Positions 24,118-33,575 of a DNA stretch of 64,000 nt are shown one piece after another (position 1 is the stretch's first letter; each line of letters begins with the position of its first letter). Under the pieces are notes generated by a model that worked only from the letters and a program-made list of their open reading frames with translations, searched no databases and was not told the DNA's origin. Both the position numbers and the translations under genes were made by a program. This stretch comes from G963667675 sp965249215 (GTDB taxonomy: Bacteria > Chloroflexota > Dehalococcoidia > Lucifugimonadales > UBA3495), in the NCBI GenBank assembly GCA_965249215.1, contig CBDFLN010000002.1, forward strand, positions 310,001 through 374,000. The letters run 5' to 3'.

Positions 24118-27100
24118 CCAATCAGAAACCGCGACGACGCGGTCGAAGTTGAAAATCGCATCCGGCGTATCTTCTCCGCCTCGGCGGATGAGCGGGTTGC
24201 CGCGATTAGGGCCTTGTTCGTCGAGGAACTGGACTTTGCCCCAGCGTCCGGACATGTGGACCTCACCGGCGCGCCGGGTAATGCCGAGCTTCCATCCTCC
24301 GCCCAACGCGTCGCTGAGCTGGACGGGGTCCAGGTGGTGTACGTTGCGCTGGACACACCGGAGACGAGCCGCGTGCGAAAAGGGGAGGCCTTTGCTGCAG
24401 TCAAGAAGGTTTCGGACCAACTCGCCGGAGACCTGCTCTTGGTCTTCACCAACACCTCAGGAAGCCAGCTTCACCTGATCCAGCCCAGCTACGAGGGTAC
24501 GCGGCCGACGCTGCGCCGCATGGTCGTAGAGCGCGACCTGCCACAGCGCACGGCGGTGCAGCAGGTTTCCAGCATCTACTGGAACCACCAAGACAGCGGC
24601 AGCATCCGATCGGCGCTAGACAAGGCCTTCGACGTCGAGGCGGTCACCAAGGCGTTCTTCCAGGAGTACAAGCGGGTGTTCGACTTAGCGATGGACAGCG
24701 TCGAGGGTTTCGGCAAGGATGAGGAGGAACTGGAAAACAAGAAGTTGTTCGTCCAGACGCTTTTCAACCGCCTGATGTTCGTCTATTTCTTGTCGCGGAA
24801 GGGGTGGCTCGCTTTCAAGGGCGACAAGGACTATCTCGCCGCCCTGTGGCGCGACTATGGTTCCGATTCCAGCCAGACCAATTTCTACGAGAATAGGCTG
24901 GCCCTCGTCTTTTTCGTCGGGCTGAACAATCCCCAGTCTCGTGACCTGATGCGGGATAACCCTGTGATGTACGGTCTTATCGGCGACGTGCCGTTTCTCA
25001 ACGGTGGGCTGTTCGATAAGACCAACCTCGACAGGGTTACCGTGCCGGATGAGGCCGTCAAGCCTATCCTGAACGACTTGTTCGACCGCTTCAACTTCAC
25101 CGTGCTGGAGTCGACGCCCTTCGATGTCGAGGTGGCGGTGGACCCGGAGATGCTGGGAAAGGTCTTCGAGGAACTGGTCACGGGCAGGCACGACACGGGC
25201 TCCTACTACACGCCGCGTCCTGTCGTCTCATTCATGTGCCGGGAGGCTTTGAAAGGCTACCTGGCCAGCTGCAACACCGGACTAACGTCTAACAGCATCA
25301 CCAACTTTGTGGATGAGAGGGACACGTCGGGCATCTCGCTTGCCTCGGCCCCCAAAGTGGCCGAGGCCCTGGACGCGGTGACCGTGGTCGACCCCGCGTG
25401 CGGCTCGGGCGCGTACCTGCTGGGAATGATGCAGGAACTCATCGACCTGCAGACCGCTTTGTTCAACGTCGGGGTGGACCCCAAAGGGTTGTACGATCTG
25501 AAGCTGCACATCATCGAGCGCAACCTATACGGCGTGGATATCGACGAGTTCGCCGTGAACATCGCCATGCTGCGGCTGTGGCTTTCCCTGGCCATCGAGT
25601 ACGAGGGCGAACACCCACAGCCCCTACCTAACCTCGACTTCAAGGTCCTCTGCGGCGACAGTCTGCTGGGGCCAGACCCCAGCGCCGGTGTGGAAGTCCA
25701 AGGTACGCTGGGGTACAACGTGGAGCAAGTAAAGCAGTTGGGCCGGCTAAAGGCCGACTATATGCGGGCATCGCTGGGTCCCGACAAAGAACGCTTGCGC
25801 AAGGAAATCCAGGAGACCGAGGCTGGCGTCAGGGAGGCGTTTGGAGCAGCCGGTGATGATCAAGGCACGCTGAACTGGCGGGTAGAGTTTGCGGAGGTGT
25901 TTGCGCAGCGGCGAGGATTCGACATCGCCATCGCAAACCCGCCGTACGTGCAATTGCAAAACAACGAAGGCTTGCTGGCCAACAAGTACAAGGATATGGG
26001 CTACAGTACTCTCACTCGCACCGGTGATGTCTACCAACTGTTCTACGAGCGAGGCTGCCAAGTGCTCAAGCCTGTCGATGGGCTGTTGGCTTATATTACC
26101 TCCAATAGTTGGCTGAAGGCGGAATACGGCAAGAGCACCCGCAGGTACTTCTCCGAAGGCCACACACCCCTGCGGCTGCTGGAACTGGGCAAGGACGTGT
26201 TCGATTCAGCCATCGTGGATTCCGGGGTATTGGTGCTGAAGACGGGGGGAGCGGGCGACGTTTTCCCCGGCGTGGACATGGAGAGTTTGAACGTCAGGGA
26301 AATCCCGCCTCCCGAGCACCTGTGGGGGCGGGTGAGGCCCGAGGGCGACGCTCCGTGGAGTATCCTGTCGGCCTTGGAGCAAAGCGTGCTGTACAAGATG
26401 CGGTCTGTGGGCAAGGCACTGGCGGAGTGGGACGTCCGGATCAACCGCGGCATCCTGACCGGCTACAACAAGGCTTTCATCATCGATACAGCGACCAGAG
26501 ATGCGCTGGTGGATACGGACCCGAAGTCCGCGGAGATCATCAAGCCTATCCTAAAGGGGCGGGCCATCCGGCGCTACCGGGCGAAATGGGAGGGCCAGTG
26601 GTTGGTCGCGACCCACAACGGATACGGAGATGTCGAGAGCATCAACATCAATAGCTACCCAGCGGTTAAGGCACATCTGGTGCAATTCTACCCCCAGCTT
26701 GAAAGGCGGCAGGACAGGGGCAGCACTCCGTACAACCTGCGTCACTGCGTCTACTACCATGAGTTCGCCAAAGAAAAGCTTTTTTGGATTGAGTTGGTTG
26801 ACAACGGGAGATTCGCTTACGACAACAGCGGCATATACGGAGAAGCGACTACCTTTGTGATGACTGGCGAGGGGCTCAAATTTTTGTGCGCCGTTTTGAA
26901 CTCCCCGCTAATCCGCTGGTTCTTAAGGCAAGTAGCTCCTACCTCCGGCATGGGCACACTGCGCTGGAAAAAGGTCTACGTCGAAACCATTCCCATCCCC
27001 AAGATTCCTTCCGACGAGCAACGCCCATTCATTGAGCTCGTGGACCGCATCCTGGATGCCAAGGACGCCGACGCCGGGGCGGACACCAGCGAATTGGAGG

Positions 27101-27180
27101 CGGAGGTCGATGGGCTGGTGAATGGATTGTACGGGCTCAATAGAGAGGAGATCAAGGCGGTCGAGGGGCGGTTGGGATGA
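24118..27180 (+). CDS. Eco57I-class N6-adenine methyltransferase / type IIG-like enzyme
   Basis: 1,020 residues from ATG 24118, behind AAGGAGAAG and favoured over the upstream ATG 24040. The AdoMet motif VVDPACGSGAYL is near 421-432 and the catalytic NPPY at 607-610. The region before motif I contains TGSYYTPRPVVSFM, typical of PglX/Eco57I-like methylases. The C-terminal 350 residues form a target-recognition part with TSGMGTLRWKKVYVE and IPIPKIP. The N-terminal 300 residues lack an obvious PD-(D/E)XK motif, so cleavage activity is uncertain. It is first in a seven-gene defence-type cluster, and its stop overlaps the next ATG (ATGA). Confidence 0.88.
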   Translation, partial: PIRNRDDAVEVENRIRRIFSASADERVAAIRALFVEELDFAPASGHVDLTGAPGNAELPSSAQRVAELDGVQVVYVALDTPETSRVRKGEAFAAVKKVSDQLAGDLLLVFTNTSGSQLHLIQPSYEGTRPTLRRMVVERDLPQRTAVQQVSSIYWNHQDSGSIRSALDKAFDVEAVTKAFFQEYKRVFDLAMDSVEGFGKDEEELENKKLFVQTLFNRLMFVYFLSRKGWLAFKGDKDYLAALWRDYGSDSSQTNFYENRLALVFFVGLNNPQSRDLMRDNPVMYGLIGDVPFLNGGLFDKTNLDRVTVPDEAVKPILNDLFDRFNFTVLESTPFDVEVAVDPEMLGKVFEELVTGRHDTGSYYTPRPVVSFMCREALKGYLASCNTGLTSNSITNFVDERDTSGISLASAPKVAEALDAVTVVDPACGSGAYLLGMMQELIDLQTALFNVGVDPKGLYDLKLHIIERNLYGVDIDEFAVNIAMLRLWLSLAIEYEGEHPQPLPNLDFKVLCGDSLLGPDPSAGVEVQGTLGYNVEQVKQLGRLKADYMRASLGPDKERLRKEIQETEAGVREAFGAAGDDQGTLNWRVEFAEVFAQRRGFDIAIANPPYVQLQNNEGLLANKYKDMGYSTLTRTGDVYQLFYERGCQVLKPVDGLLAYITSNSWLKAEYGKSTRRYFSEGHTPLRLLELGKDVFDSAIVDSGVLVLKTGGAGDVFPGVDMESLNVREIPPPEHLWGRVRPEGDAPWSILSALEQSVLYKMRSVGKALAEWDVRINRGILTGYNKAFIIDTATRDALVDTDPKSAEIIKPILKGRAIRRYRAKWEGQWLVATHNGYGDVESININSYPAVKAHLVQFYPQLERRQDRGSTPYNLRHCVYYHEFAKEKLFWIELVDNGRFAYDNSGIYGEATTFVMTGEGLKFLCAVLNSPLIRWFLRQVAPTSGMGTLRWKKVYVETIPIPKIPSDEQRPFIELVDRILDAKDADAGADTSELEAEVDGLVNGLYGLNREEIKAVEGRLG

Positions 27181-27434
27181 CTATCACTCAGGAGGCAGTC
27201 ATGGGAGCCAGGATGCCCGCAGTAGGAGAGGTGCTTATCCACCGGTTCCGGAAACGACCAGGTGAAGTCCAAGCCAAAGTGGTCAACGTCGACCCGAAGC
27301 GCCGGTCCGTCCGGGTACGAGTGGAAGGCAAGGAGTACGCCTCCCTGTCGGCAGCAGCCAAGGCCGTAGCGGGCATCAGCCAGAACGGTTGGGTGTACTG
27401 GGGCCTCAAGAAGCAGGTGGCGCGGCGAACGTAG
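27177..27434 (+). CDS. RAMA-domain small protein
   Basis: An 85-residue protein whose ATG overlaps the methylase stop. YASLSAAAKAVAGISQNGWVYW is preceded by VRVEGKE; this is the RAMA pattern (restriction- and methylation-associated, winged-fold). RAMA domains are linked to recognition of modified DNA, so it may target or sense the methylation state for the operon. Confidence 0.7.
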   Translation: MTITQEAVMGARMPAVGEVLIHRFRKRPGEVQAKVVNVDPKRRSVRVRVEGKEYASLSAAAKAVAGISQNGWVYWGLKKQVARRT

Positions 27435-27445
27435 AAGGCATTGTC

Positions 27446-28549
27446 ATGCCTGACTGGACGCTGCACGAATGGCTAGTAGTTATCATCCCTGCTGGAGCAG
27501 CGGTGATTGCTATGATGACACTTATAGCTGCGCTCCTCGCTTGGCGTAGACCACGGCGTCCCAGGAGTGATCCCAGCAGGGAAATCAAGAGGTATGAGGC
27601 ATACCACGGCAAAGAATATCCTGCAATCCACGCGACTAGCGGCGTTCCCACCCTCTCGCAGTTGACGGATGGCGTGGACTTGGACGCCAGGAGGTTAGGT
27701 CTCGCGCGACGCCTCTATGAAAGCGGGTTTGCGCAGTTCAACCATTACGTCAATAACAGGGACGGGATGATAGAGGAGTCCCGTGGCCAGATGGCCCGTC
27801 TGGTCGGCGGTCTCGGAGAGACAGAGATATCTAAGGCCGAAAGCGTAGGGACATCGCTCGCGGTGATTGAAGATTGTGAGCAAGGAGAGGCGGACCAGTC
27901 ACAGTACAAGCACTTTTCTCCCCAGGCTCAAATCTATGCGCAACATAAGCGGCGAGAGACAGAAGCGATCAGGAGCATAGCGCGCGATCTGGAGACAAAC
28001 ACTCCCCGAACTGATTACACGTCAGTAAAAGCGCGGATAGCGTCGGGAAACGTGAGACTGGACTCAATAATGAGCGAGCTTCCTATTGCCTGGCAAGATA
28101 TCAGAACTCTCAACGAAAAGGCCGAAAGACCGAAATTAAACGGCAGGCCGCCCAAACGCGAATTACTTCATCTCATACTTATGACGAGAGATCAAGGGGA
28201 ATTGGAGGACAAACGCGCCGAGAAGGACGGCAACTGGATAATAAGCAACAAGCACGAAATTATGGTCCCAAACCAAGCTCCAGTTCCAACGTTTGTGCAC
28301 TTAAAAGAGGGTGCCCCTCCGGTTCGGAAGAGCGAAGCGGTAGTCGTCACTCATGACCAAGGCAGTCAATGGGAAACCGAGTTCTGGAGGAAGGGCGGAC
28401 GCCTGGATCAGGTGTACCTGCGCGCCAAGAGCGGTAGAGATCCAGAGCAACTTTGGAGGGCTTACCGAAGGCGACTGGTCAACAGAGCCGCGTGGGTAGT
28501 GTGCGGCGCTTTGCTGATAGGGGACATTATCTTGTTTTTCAGATTATGA
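27446..28549 (+). CDS. two-TM-anchor protein of the defence operon
   Basis: 367 residues from ATG 27446. A hydrophobic segment near residues 8-32 (LVVIIPAGAAVIAMMTLIAALL) is followed by RRPRRPR, which by the positive-inside rule keeps the large middle domain cytoplasmic. A second hydrophobic helix (AAWVVCGALLIGDIILFF) ends the protein. The middle region is helical and unrecognised. A membrane-anchored effector or scaffold is possible but is inference. Its stop overlaps the next ATG. Confidence 0.65.
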   Translation: MPDWTLHEWLVVIIPAGAAVIAMMTLIAALLAWRRPRRPRSDPSREIKRYEAYHGKEYPAIHATSGVPTLSQLTDGVDLDARRLGLARRLYESGFAQFNHYVNNRDGMIEESRGQMARLVGGLGETEISKAESVGTSLAVIEDCEQGEADQSQYKHFSPQAQIYAQHKRRETEAIRSIARDLETNTPRTDYTSVKARIASGNVRLDSIMSELPIAWQDIRTLNEKAERPKLNGRPPKRELLHLILMTRDQGELEDKRAEKDGNWIISNKHEIMVPNQAPVPTFVHLKEGAPPVRKSEAVVVTHDQGSQWETEFWRKGGRLDQVYLRAKSGRDPEQLWRAYRRRLVNRAAWVVCGALLIGDIILFFRL

Positions 28550-28857
28550 CGTCTGATGGGTACAGGAGATATTGTATGAAAGCTAATTTTGATGACAGAT
28601 ACAACAACTCGGCCCGTACACCGTTGGAGGTCTTTGACCTGGTGGAGGGAGCGGCGGTGACGGTATCAGTGAAGAAGGCTTCCGCAGTCGTATCTGACTG
28701 GAAGGCGGCGCCGAGGCTAGGACTGGCTGCCATCGTGGAGAGGATCACAGAAATCCATAATTCAATGCCGCCAGATGCGTGGGACGATCTTCCCACTGAC
28801 CTGACGACGACCAAGAAGCACTACCGTTACGGCCGTCCAATTGAGTCCCTGAATTGA
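28546..28857 (+). CDS. small hypothetical protein of the defence operon
   Basis: 103 residues; the ATG overlaps the upstream stop (ATGA), so it is translationally coupled. It contains PLEVFDLVEGAAVTVSVKKA and ends THKKHYRYGRP-like (TTKKHYRYGRP). No family is recognised, but tight coupling argues for a real subunit. Confidence 0.6.
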   Translation: MTSDGYRRYCMKANFDDRYNNSARTPLEVFDLVEGAAVTVSVKKASAVVSDWKAAPRLGLAAIVERITEIHNSMPPDAWDDLPTDLTTTKKHYRYGRPIESLN

Positions 28858-28888
28858 CGTCAATCAGGTAAACGGATAGGCTTGAGGC

Positions 28889-29701
28889 ATGGAGGTATGT
28901 CCCGCTTTTATTGACGAAACCGGAATTCTGTCCGGTCCCCCACAGCAGCAACCAGTCTATGGGATTGGGGTTCTGGTTATCCCCGACACCACGGCCATTA
29001 CGGATAGTTTGTACCGCCTGCATTTTAACTTTAGCGCCGACCGAATGAAGCAACGTCAGGAGTTGCGTAAGGAGATTCAGTCTCGGGTCGAACCAACGAC
29101 ATTGTTGGAAGTGGACCGGCTGATGCACTCGACGCGCCACCATGAGTACAAGTTCACAGAGGTTACTCGCTTCAACCTTCAGCAGTACATCGATTTGCTG
29201 AATCTGTATTTTGCGTTCCCGCAACCCGCGTTTCACGCGGTGTTGATGAACCGTCTAGACCCCGACTATAGCTTGTATCGGTGGAATGGCGATGTATGGA
29301 ACGCCTATGCTCACCTGACCCTTGACCTGCTGGAGCGACGCGTGGACCGGGATGTTTTCGCTATAGTGGACTTACAAGGTAAGCCGGACTATTCACCGGT
29401 GTATCTGGAGGAACTTCTTTGCACGGCGCCAACCGTCAAGGGCTGTCTCCGGGCGACGTCCGATATGTCCGTCTATTTGCAACTGGTGGACGTGCTGCTG
29501 GGCTGTGTTCAGTTCGATTGGAAAGACGCTAACGGCTTCTACGGCGCGGGGTCGCGCCGGGCGACGGAGAAACGAGAACTGGTGAACTTTGTTAAAAGCC
29601 GATTGGGGCTTCGGCCTAAAGAGAGGTTTTTGGACGGCGATAACGCATCCAGGGAATGGGAATCGCCTTCCAGATTTACAGTTTATCGTGGCGCTTGGTA
29701 G
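28889..29701 (+). CDS. DUF3800 protein (RNase H-like fold)
   Basis: 270 residues. The N-terminal FIDETG gives the first acidic residue, VDLQGKPDYSPVY follows the middle strands, and SDMSVYLQLVDVLLGCVQF is the C-terminal DUF3800 signature. The family has an RNase H-like fold with a predicted nuclease site and recurs in defence islands. It lies 31 bases after the small gene and is probably cotranscribed. Confidence 0.75.
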   Translation: MEVCPAFIDETGILSGPPQQQPVYGIGVLVIPDTTAITDSLYRLHFNFSADRMKQRQELRKEIQSRVEPTTLLEVDRLMHSTRHHEYKFTEVTRFNLQQYIDLLNLYFAFPQPAFHAVLMNRLDPDYSLYRWNGDVWNAYAHLTLDLLERRVDRDVFAIVDLQGKPDYSPVYLEELLCTAPTVKGCLRATSDMSVYLQLVDVLLGCVQFDWKDANGFYGAGSRRATEKRELVNFVKSRLGLRPKERFLDGDNASREWESPSRFTVYRGAW

Positions 29702-29886
29702 ACCGCTGGGCCACACAAAGGGAGGCACGGCTATGTCCGGCGTCCATCCCTGAAGCGGGACAACGTTGCCCGGCCACTCCGTGCTTACTTCACCAGCGTA
29801 ACGATCAATATTCGTAATGTCAATAGACAGCAGTGAATGGCGGAGCCTCTCTTCCGACCTAGTCTAGATTTTGCAAGAGTAACATT

Positions 29887-32800
29887 GTGCCTCCAAGTAA
29901 TATTCTCCACGCCACCACCGATCCGACGCTGCTGACCCGGCTGAAGGAGATGCTGGGCAGTTCCGCCAGGGCGGACATAGCCGTCGGCTACTTCTTCATC
30001 AGCGGGTTCGAGGCGGTGGCCGACGACCTGGCGCGGCTGGGCAAGGTGCGCATCCTGGTGGGGCGCACCGACCGGCAGGTGCTGGAGGAGGTGGCCGTGG
30101 GGCTACAACAGCACCAGGCCCTGCAAGCCCGGCTGGACGCGGACGCCCTGGTGCGGCGCAGCCAGCGAAGCGAGATAGCCCAGGAGACCGTTGCCCGGGT
30201 GGCAGAGGGCGTGGCCGTGCTCCCCCAGGAGAAGGCGACGGAAGCAGCGGTGTCCAAGCTGCGGGACATGGTGGCCCTGGGCAAGGTGGAGGTGCGGGCT
30301 TACCTGCGAAGTCCCCTACACGCCAAGGCGTACCTGTGCTGGTACGACAACCACGCCGAACCCGGAGCGGCGGTGGTCGGATCGTCCAATCTCACGCTGG
30401 CCGGGTTCACCGGCAACACCGAGCTCAACGTACGCGTCACCGGAGATGGGGAAATGGCCGCGTTGCGGGACTGGTTCGATGACCTGTGGGGAGACTCGGA
30501 GGACATCGGCGCGGCCCTGGTAACGGAGCTGGAGCGGTCGTGGGCCCTGGCCAAGACGCCGCCATACCACGTCTATTTGAAAGCCCTCTACGAGCTTTAC
30601 TACACCGATGTCGGCGGCGGGCAGCTGACAGTCCCGCCGCGCGACCGGGAACTGGCCAACTTTCAGGTGGACGCTGTGCGCCGGGGACTGACCATGATAG
30701 AGACCCACGGAGGTTGCTACGTCGGCGACGTGGTGGGGCTGGGCAAGACGTTCATCGGGGCGGAATTGCTGCGCCAGCTGCGGATGACCTACCCCAGCGA
30801 CGGGCCGCCGCTGATTCTTTGCCCCGCCAGGCTGAAGCCCATGTGGGAGGTGTTCAACGAGCGCTTCGCCCTGGGGGCCGAGGTAGTCTCCCACAGCATG
30901 ATCGCTGCGCCTGCGGAAGCCGAGTTTGACGAGGAACTGGGCCGCTACGTGGGCGCGGAGCCGTCGAGTCACGGCATTGTCCTCGAGCAGACATACCGCA
31001 ACCGCGGGCCGGTGCTGGTGGACGAGGCCCACAATTTCCGCAACATCAACCAGCGTTCCAGAGGGCTAATCGACTACCTGGAATCTGGCGAGCACAAGCT
31101 GATTCTCCTGAGCGCTACGCCGCAGAACCTGGGACCCATGGACATATACCGCCAGCTCCGGCTGTTTCTCCACGACACCGAGCATGGCATCAACATCGAG
31201 CCAATCAGCCTGGAGTCCTATTTCAACAACGCCCAGCGGTGGCTGGCCTATCAAGTGGAGGACGAGAACTACAAGGCGGAGTACCGTTCGTGGGAGGATT
31301 CGAGATCAGCCGCACCGCCGCCTCTACCACCCGCCAAGCCGACAGTCCCCAAGGCGGATATAACCGAAGTGCTGACGCCCGTGTTCATACGCCGCCGGCG
31401 CAAGGACATACGCGACCAGTACGGAGACACGGCGCTGGTGGACGGCAAGCCGGTGCGCTTCCCAGAGCCGGTCCTGGACAACGTGGAGTACCGGTTGGAC
31501 AAGGTGTACGCAAAGGCAGGGTCTCTGGAAGAGTTGCAGACGTTGCTGGGTGAACATCAGGCGGTCCGGTACCGGGCGACGGAGTACATAAGCGAGGAGG
31601 CCAAGAAGAAGCCGGAATACAGGGACCTCTTCCGAGCAGGGGACAGGATCGCCCGGCTCATGGGGGTATTGCTGCTTAAGCGATTGGAGTCCAGCATCGA
31701 GGCCTTCCGGTCTACATTGAACTCTCTGATATCCAGCAACCGGAACTTCCGCGAGGCCCTGGCCTCCGGCTTCGTTCCCATTGGAAGCACGGCGACCCGC
31801 CTGCTGGCCGGGCAGTCATTCGACGTGGACGACTTGCTGGAAGTGCTCAAGCAGGAAGAACAGCGCCGCCAGGAAACGGGCAGTGCGCGTGACAAGCTAG
31901 TGCACACGGTGGCCGATTTCCGGGCCGAAGAGTGGATGCAAGACCTGGACGCGGACTATGACGTGCTAAAGGACATCCAGGGACGCGTCAAGGACATCGG
32001 GCCGGAAGATGACGACAAGCTGCGGGCGCTGCGGGGATTCCTGGCGCGGCCTGAAGTGAAGGCGGGGAAAGTCCTGATATTCTCCGAGGCTGAGACGACA
32101 GTAGAGTATCTCTACCGAGAGCTAAATCCCAAAGGCGAGCAGGCTGAAATCGCTCGGATAACCGGTAACACGAGCCACGACGCCGAGAGAATCGTCCAAC
32201 GGTTCTCCCCAACGTGGAACCTAAAGGAACGCGAGGCCATGCCCGGGCCTGAAATACGGGTGCTACTGGCCACAGACATCGTGTCCGAGGGTCAGAACCT
32301 TCAGGACTGCGCCTGCGTGTTGAACTATGACCTGCACTGGAATCCAGTCCGCCTCATCCAGCGGTTCGGGCGGGTCGACAGGATTGGAACGGAACACGAG
32401 GTGATCAACCTCCACAACATGTGGCCAGACGTGGAGGTAGATGCCGAGTTGACGTTGACCGATCGGCTTCACCGGCGCATCCAGTCGTTCCACGACCTCA
32501 TCGGATTGGACAGCAAGCTGCTCTCCGATGCAGAACGGCTGAACGCCAATGCGATGTACCGCATCTACGAAGGTAAGACCCTGCCAGAGATGGACGACGG
32601 GTTGGACGAGGTGGCCGCGAACCAGCGGGCGATCACGCTGCTGCAGCGCATCCAGGACGAAGACCCGGAATTGTGGCAGACCATCACCCGCTTGCCGGAC
32701 GGCATAAGATCAGCGTTGCAGGCCCGCACCGAACAGCCTTCGGCGCCAAATGACCAATACGCTCAGGGCGTGTTTGCGGTGGAGGGGGCTCAGGCCCCCC

Positions 32801-33390
32801 TTATGTCACCATCTGCGATGGCGTCCGTAATTTCCCCGTTCGACGACCCCAAACAGGGAGAAACGCTGGTCTTGATGAGCGCCGGAGGCGTGAGAGGCTG
32901 CTACGCGGTAGACAGCGGGCTGCAGCCGAGGGCCATTAGCCCGGCGCAATTCATCGCGGCGGCGGAGTGCAGCCCCGACACTCCTGCCCAGCCGTTGCCG
33001 GCCGACACGAATGAGCGGGTGATGTGTGTGTTCGAGGCATTCAGGACGGACTTCCAGCGACGGTTGGGCAGGGCTAGAAGGCCGCGGGACACAAGGGCCC
33101 GCCGCTACATCTCACGACACCTCGGCATCGCTATGCGTGAGGCCCGTGAAGACCCGGGATTGGTGAGCCGGATTGAGGTGCTGAGGCAGATATTCCTGGG
33201 CGAGGTGTCGCCACCGGTCGAAAGCGCCCTTGGCGAGATCAGGAATCTCAGGCTAGAGGGCTCCGTGCTTCTAACCCGGCTTGAGGCCCTCCGGGAGCGG
33301 TACCGCCTCAACCCGCCGGACGACGCCGACCGCTCCCAGACCGGGGAGCCGCAGGTTATTCGTATCGTCTGTTCTGATGGGCTGGTGTGA
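29887..33390 (+). CDS. PLD-nuclease / SNF2-type helicase fusion
   Basis: 1,167 residues from GTG 29887. The N-terminal phospholipase-D domain has LHAKAYL near 143 and GSSNLTLAG near 165-173. The SF2 core has VGLGKTFIG near 284, DEAHN near 379, SATP near 409 and a C-terminal lobe with ATDIVSEGQNLQ...LIQRFGRVDRIG near 795-833. Such proteins translocate on DNA and may cleave via the PLD site. It is the largest protein of the cluster. The fusion recalls DISARM drmC plus a helicase, but no DUF1998 (drmB) is present. Confidence 0.88.
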   Translation: MPPSNILHATTDPTLLTRLKEMLGSSARADIAVGYFFISGFEAVADDLARLGKVRILVGRTDRQVLEEVAVGLQQHQALQARLDADALVRRSQRSEIAQETVARVAEGVAVLPQEKATEAAVSKLRDMVALGKVEVRAYLRSPLHAKAYLCWYDNHAEPGAAVVGSSNLTLAGFTGNTELNVRVTGDGEMAALRDWFDDLWGDSEDIGAALVTELERSWALAKTPPYHVYLKALYELYYTDVGGGQLTVPPRDRELANFQVDAVRRGLTMIETHGGCYVGDVVGLGKTFIGAELLRQLRMTYPSDGPPLILCPARLKPMWEVFNERFALGAEVVSHSMIAAPAEAEFDEELGRYVGAEPSSHGIVLEQTYRNRGPVLVDEAHNFRNINQRSRGLIDYLESGEHKLILLSATPQNLGPMDIYRQLRLFLHDTEHGINIEPISLESYFNNAQRWLAYQVEDENYKAEYRSWEDSRSAAPPPLPPAKPTVPKADITEVLTPVFIRRRRKDIRDQYGDTALVDGKPVRFPEPVLDNVEYRLDKVYAKAGSLEELQTLLGEHQAVRYRATEYISEEAKKKPEYRDLFRAGDRIARLMGVLLLKRLESSIEAFRSTLNSLISSNRNFREALASGFVPIGSTATRLLAGQSFDVDDLLEVLKQEEQRRQETGSARDKLVHTVADFRAEEWMQDLDADYDVLKDIQGRVKDIGPEDDDKLRALRGFLARPEVKAGKVLIFSEAETTVEYLYRELNPKGEQAEIARITGNTSHDAERIVQRFSPTWNLKEREAMPGPEIRVLLATDIVSEGQNLQDCACVLNYDLHWNPVRLIQRFGRVDRIGTEHEVINLHNMWPDVEVDAELTLTDRLHRRIQSFHDLIGLDSKLLSDAERLNANAMYRIYEGKTLPEMDDGLDEVAANQRAITLLQRIQDEDPELWQTITRLPDGIRSALQARTEQPSAPNDQYAQGVFAVEGAQAPLMSPSAMASVISPFDDPKQGETLVLMSAGGVRGCYAVDSGLQPRAISPAQFIAAAECSPDTPAQPLPADTNERVMCVFEAFRTDFQRRLGRARRPRDTRARRYISRHLGIAMREAREDPGLVSRIEVLRQIFLGEVSPPVESALGEIRNLRLEGSVLLTRLEALRERYRLNPPDDADRSQTGEPQVIRIVCSDGLV

Positions 33391-33575
33391 AAGCCTGAGA
33401 CTATAGGGTTTCGGCATACATTGCCAGCCACATCCTAAAGATCGTCCGTTCCGCCTCGTTGCGGCGACAGTTGATGCTAGAATGTCCCAGTTTCTTTGCT
33501 GGCGGTGAGCTACGTGGCCGTTGAAACAGCTCCCACCGGCATCAGTCAACCACTCTGCGCAGGAGGATTGGTCTA

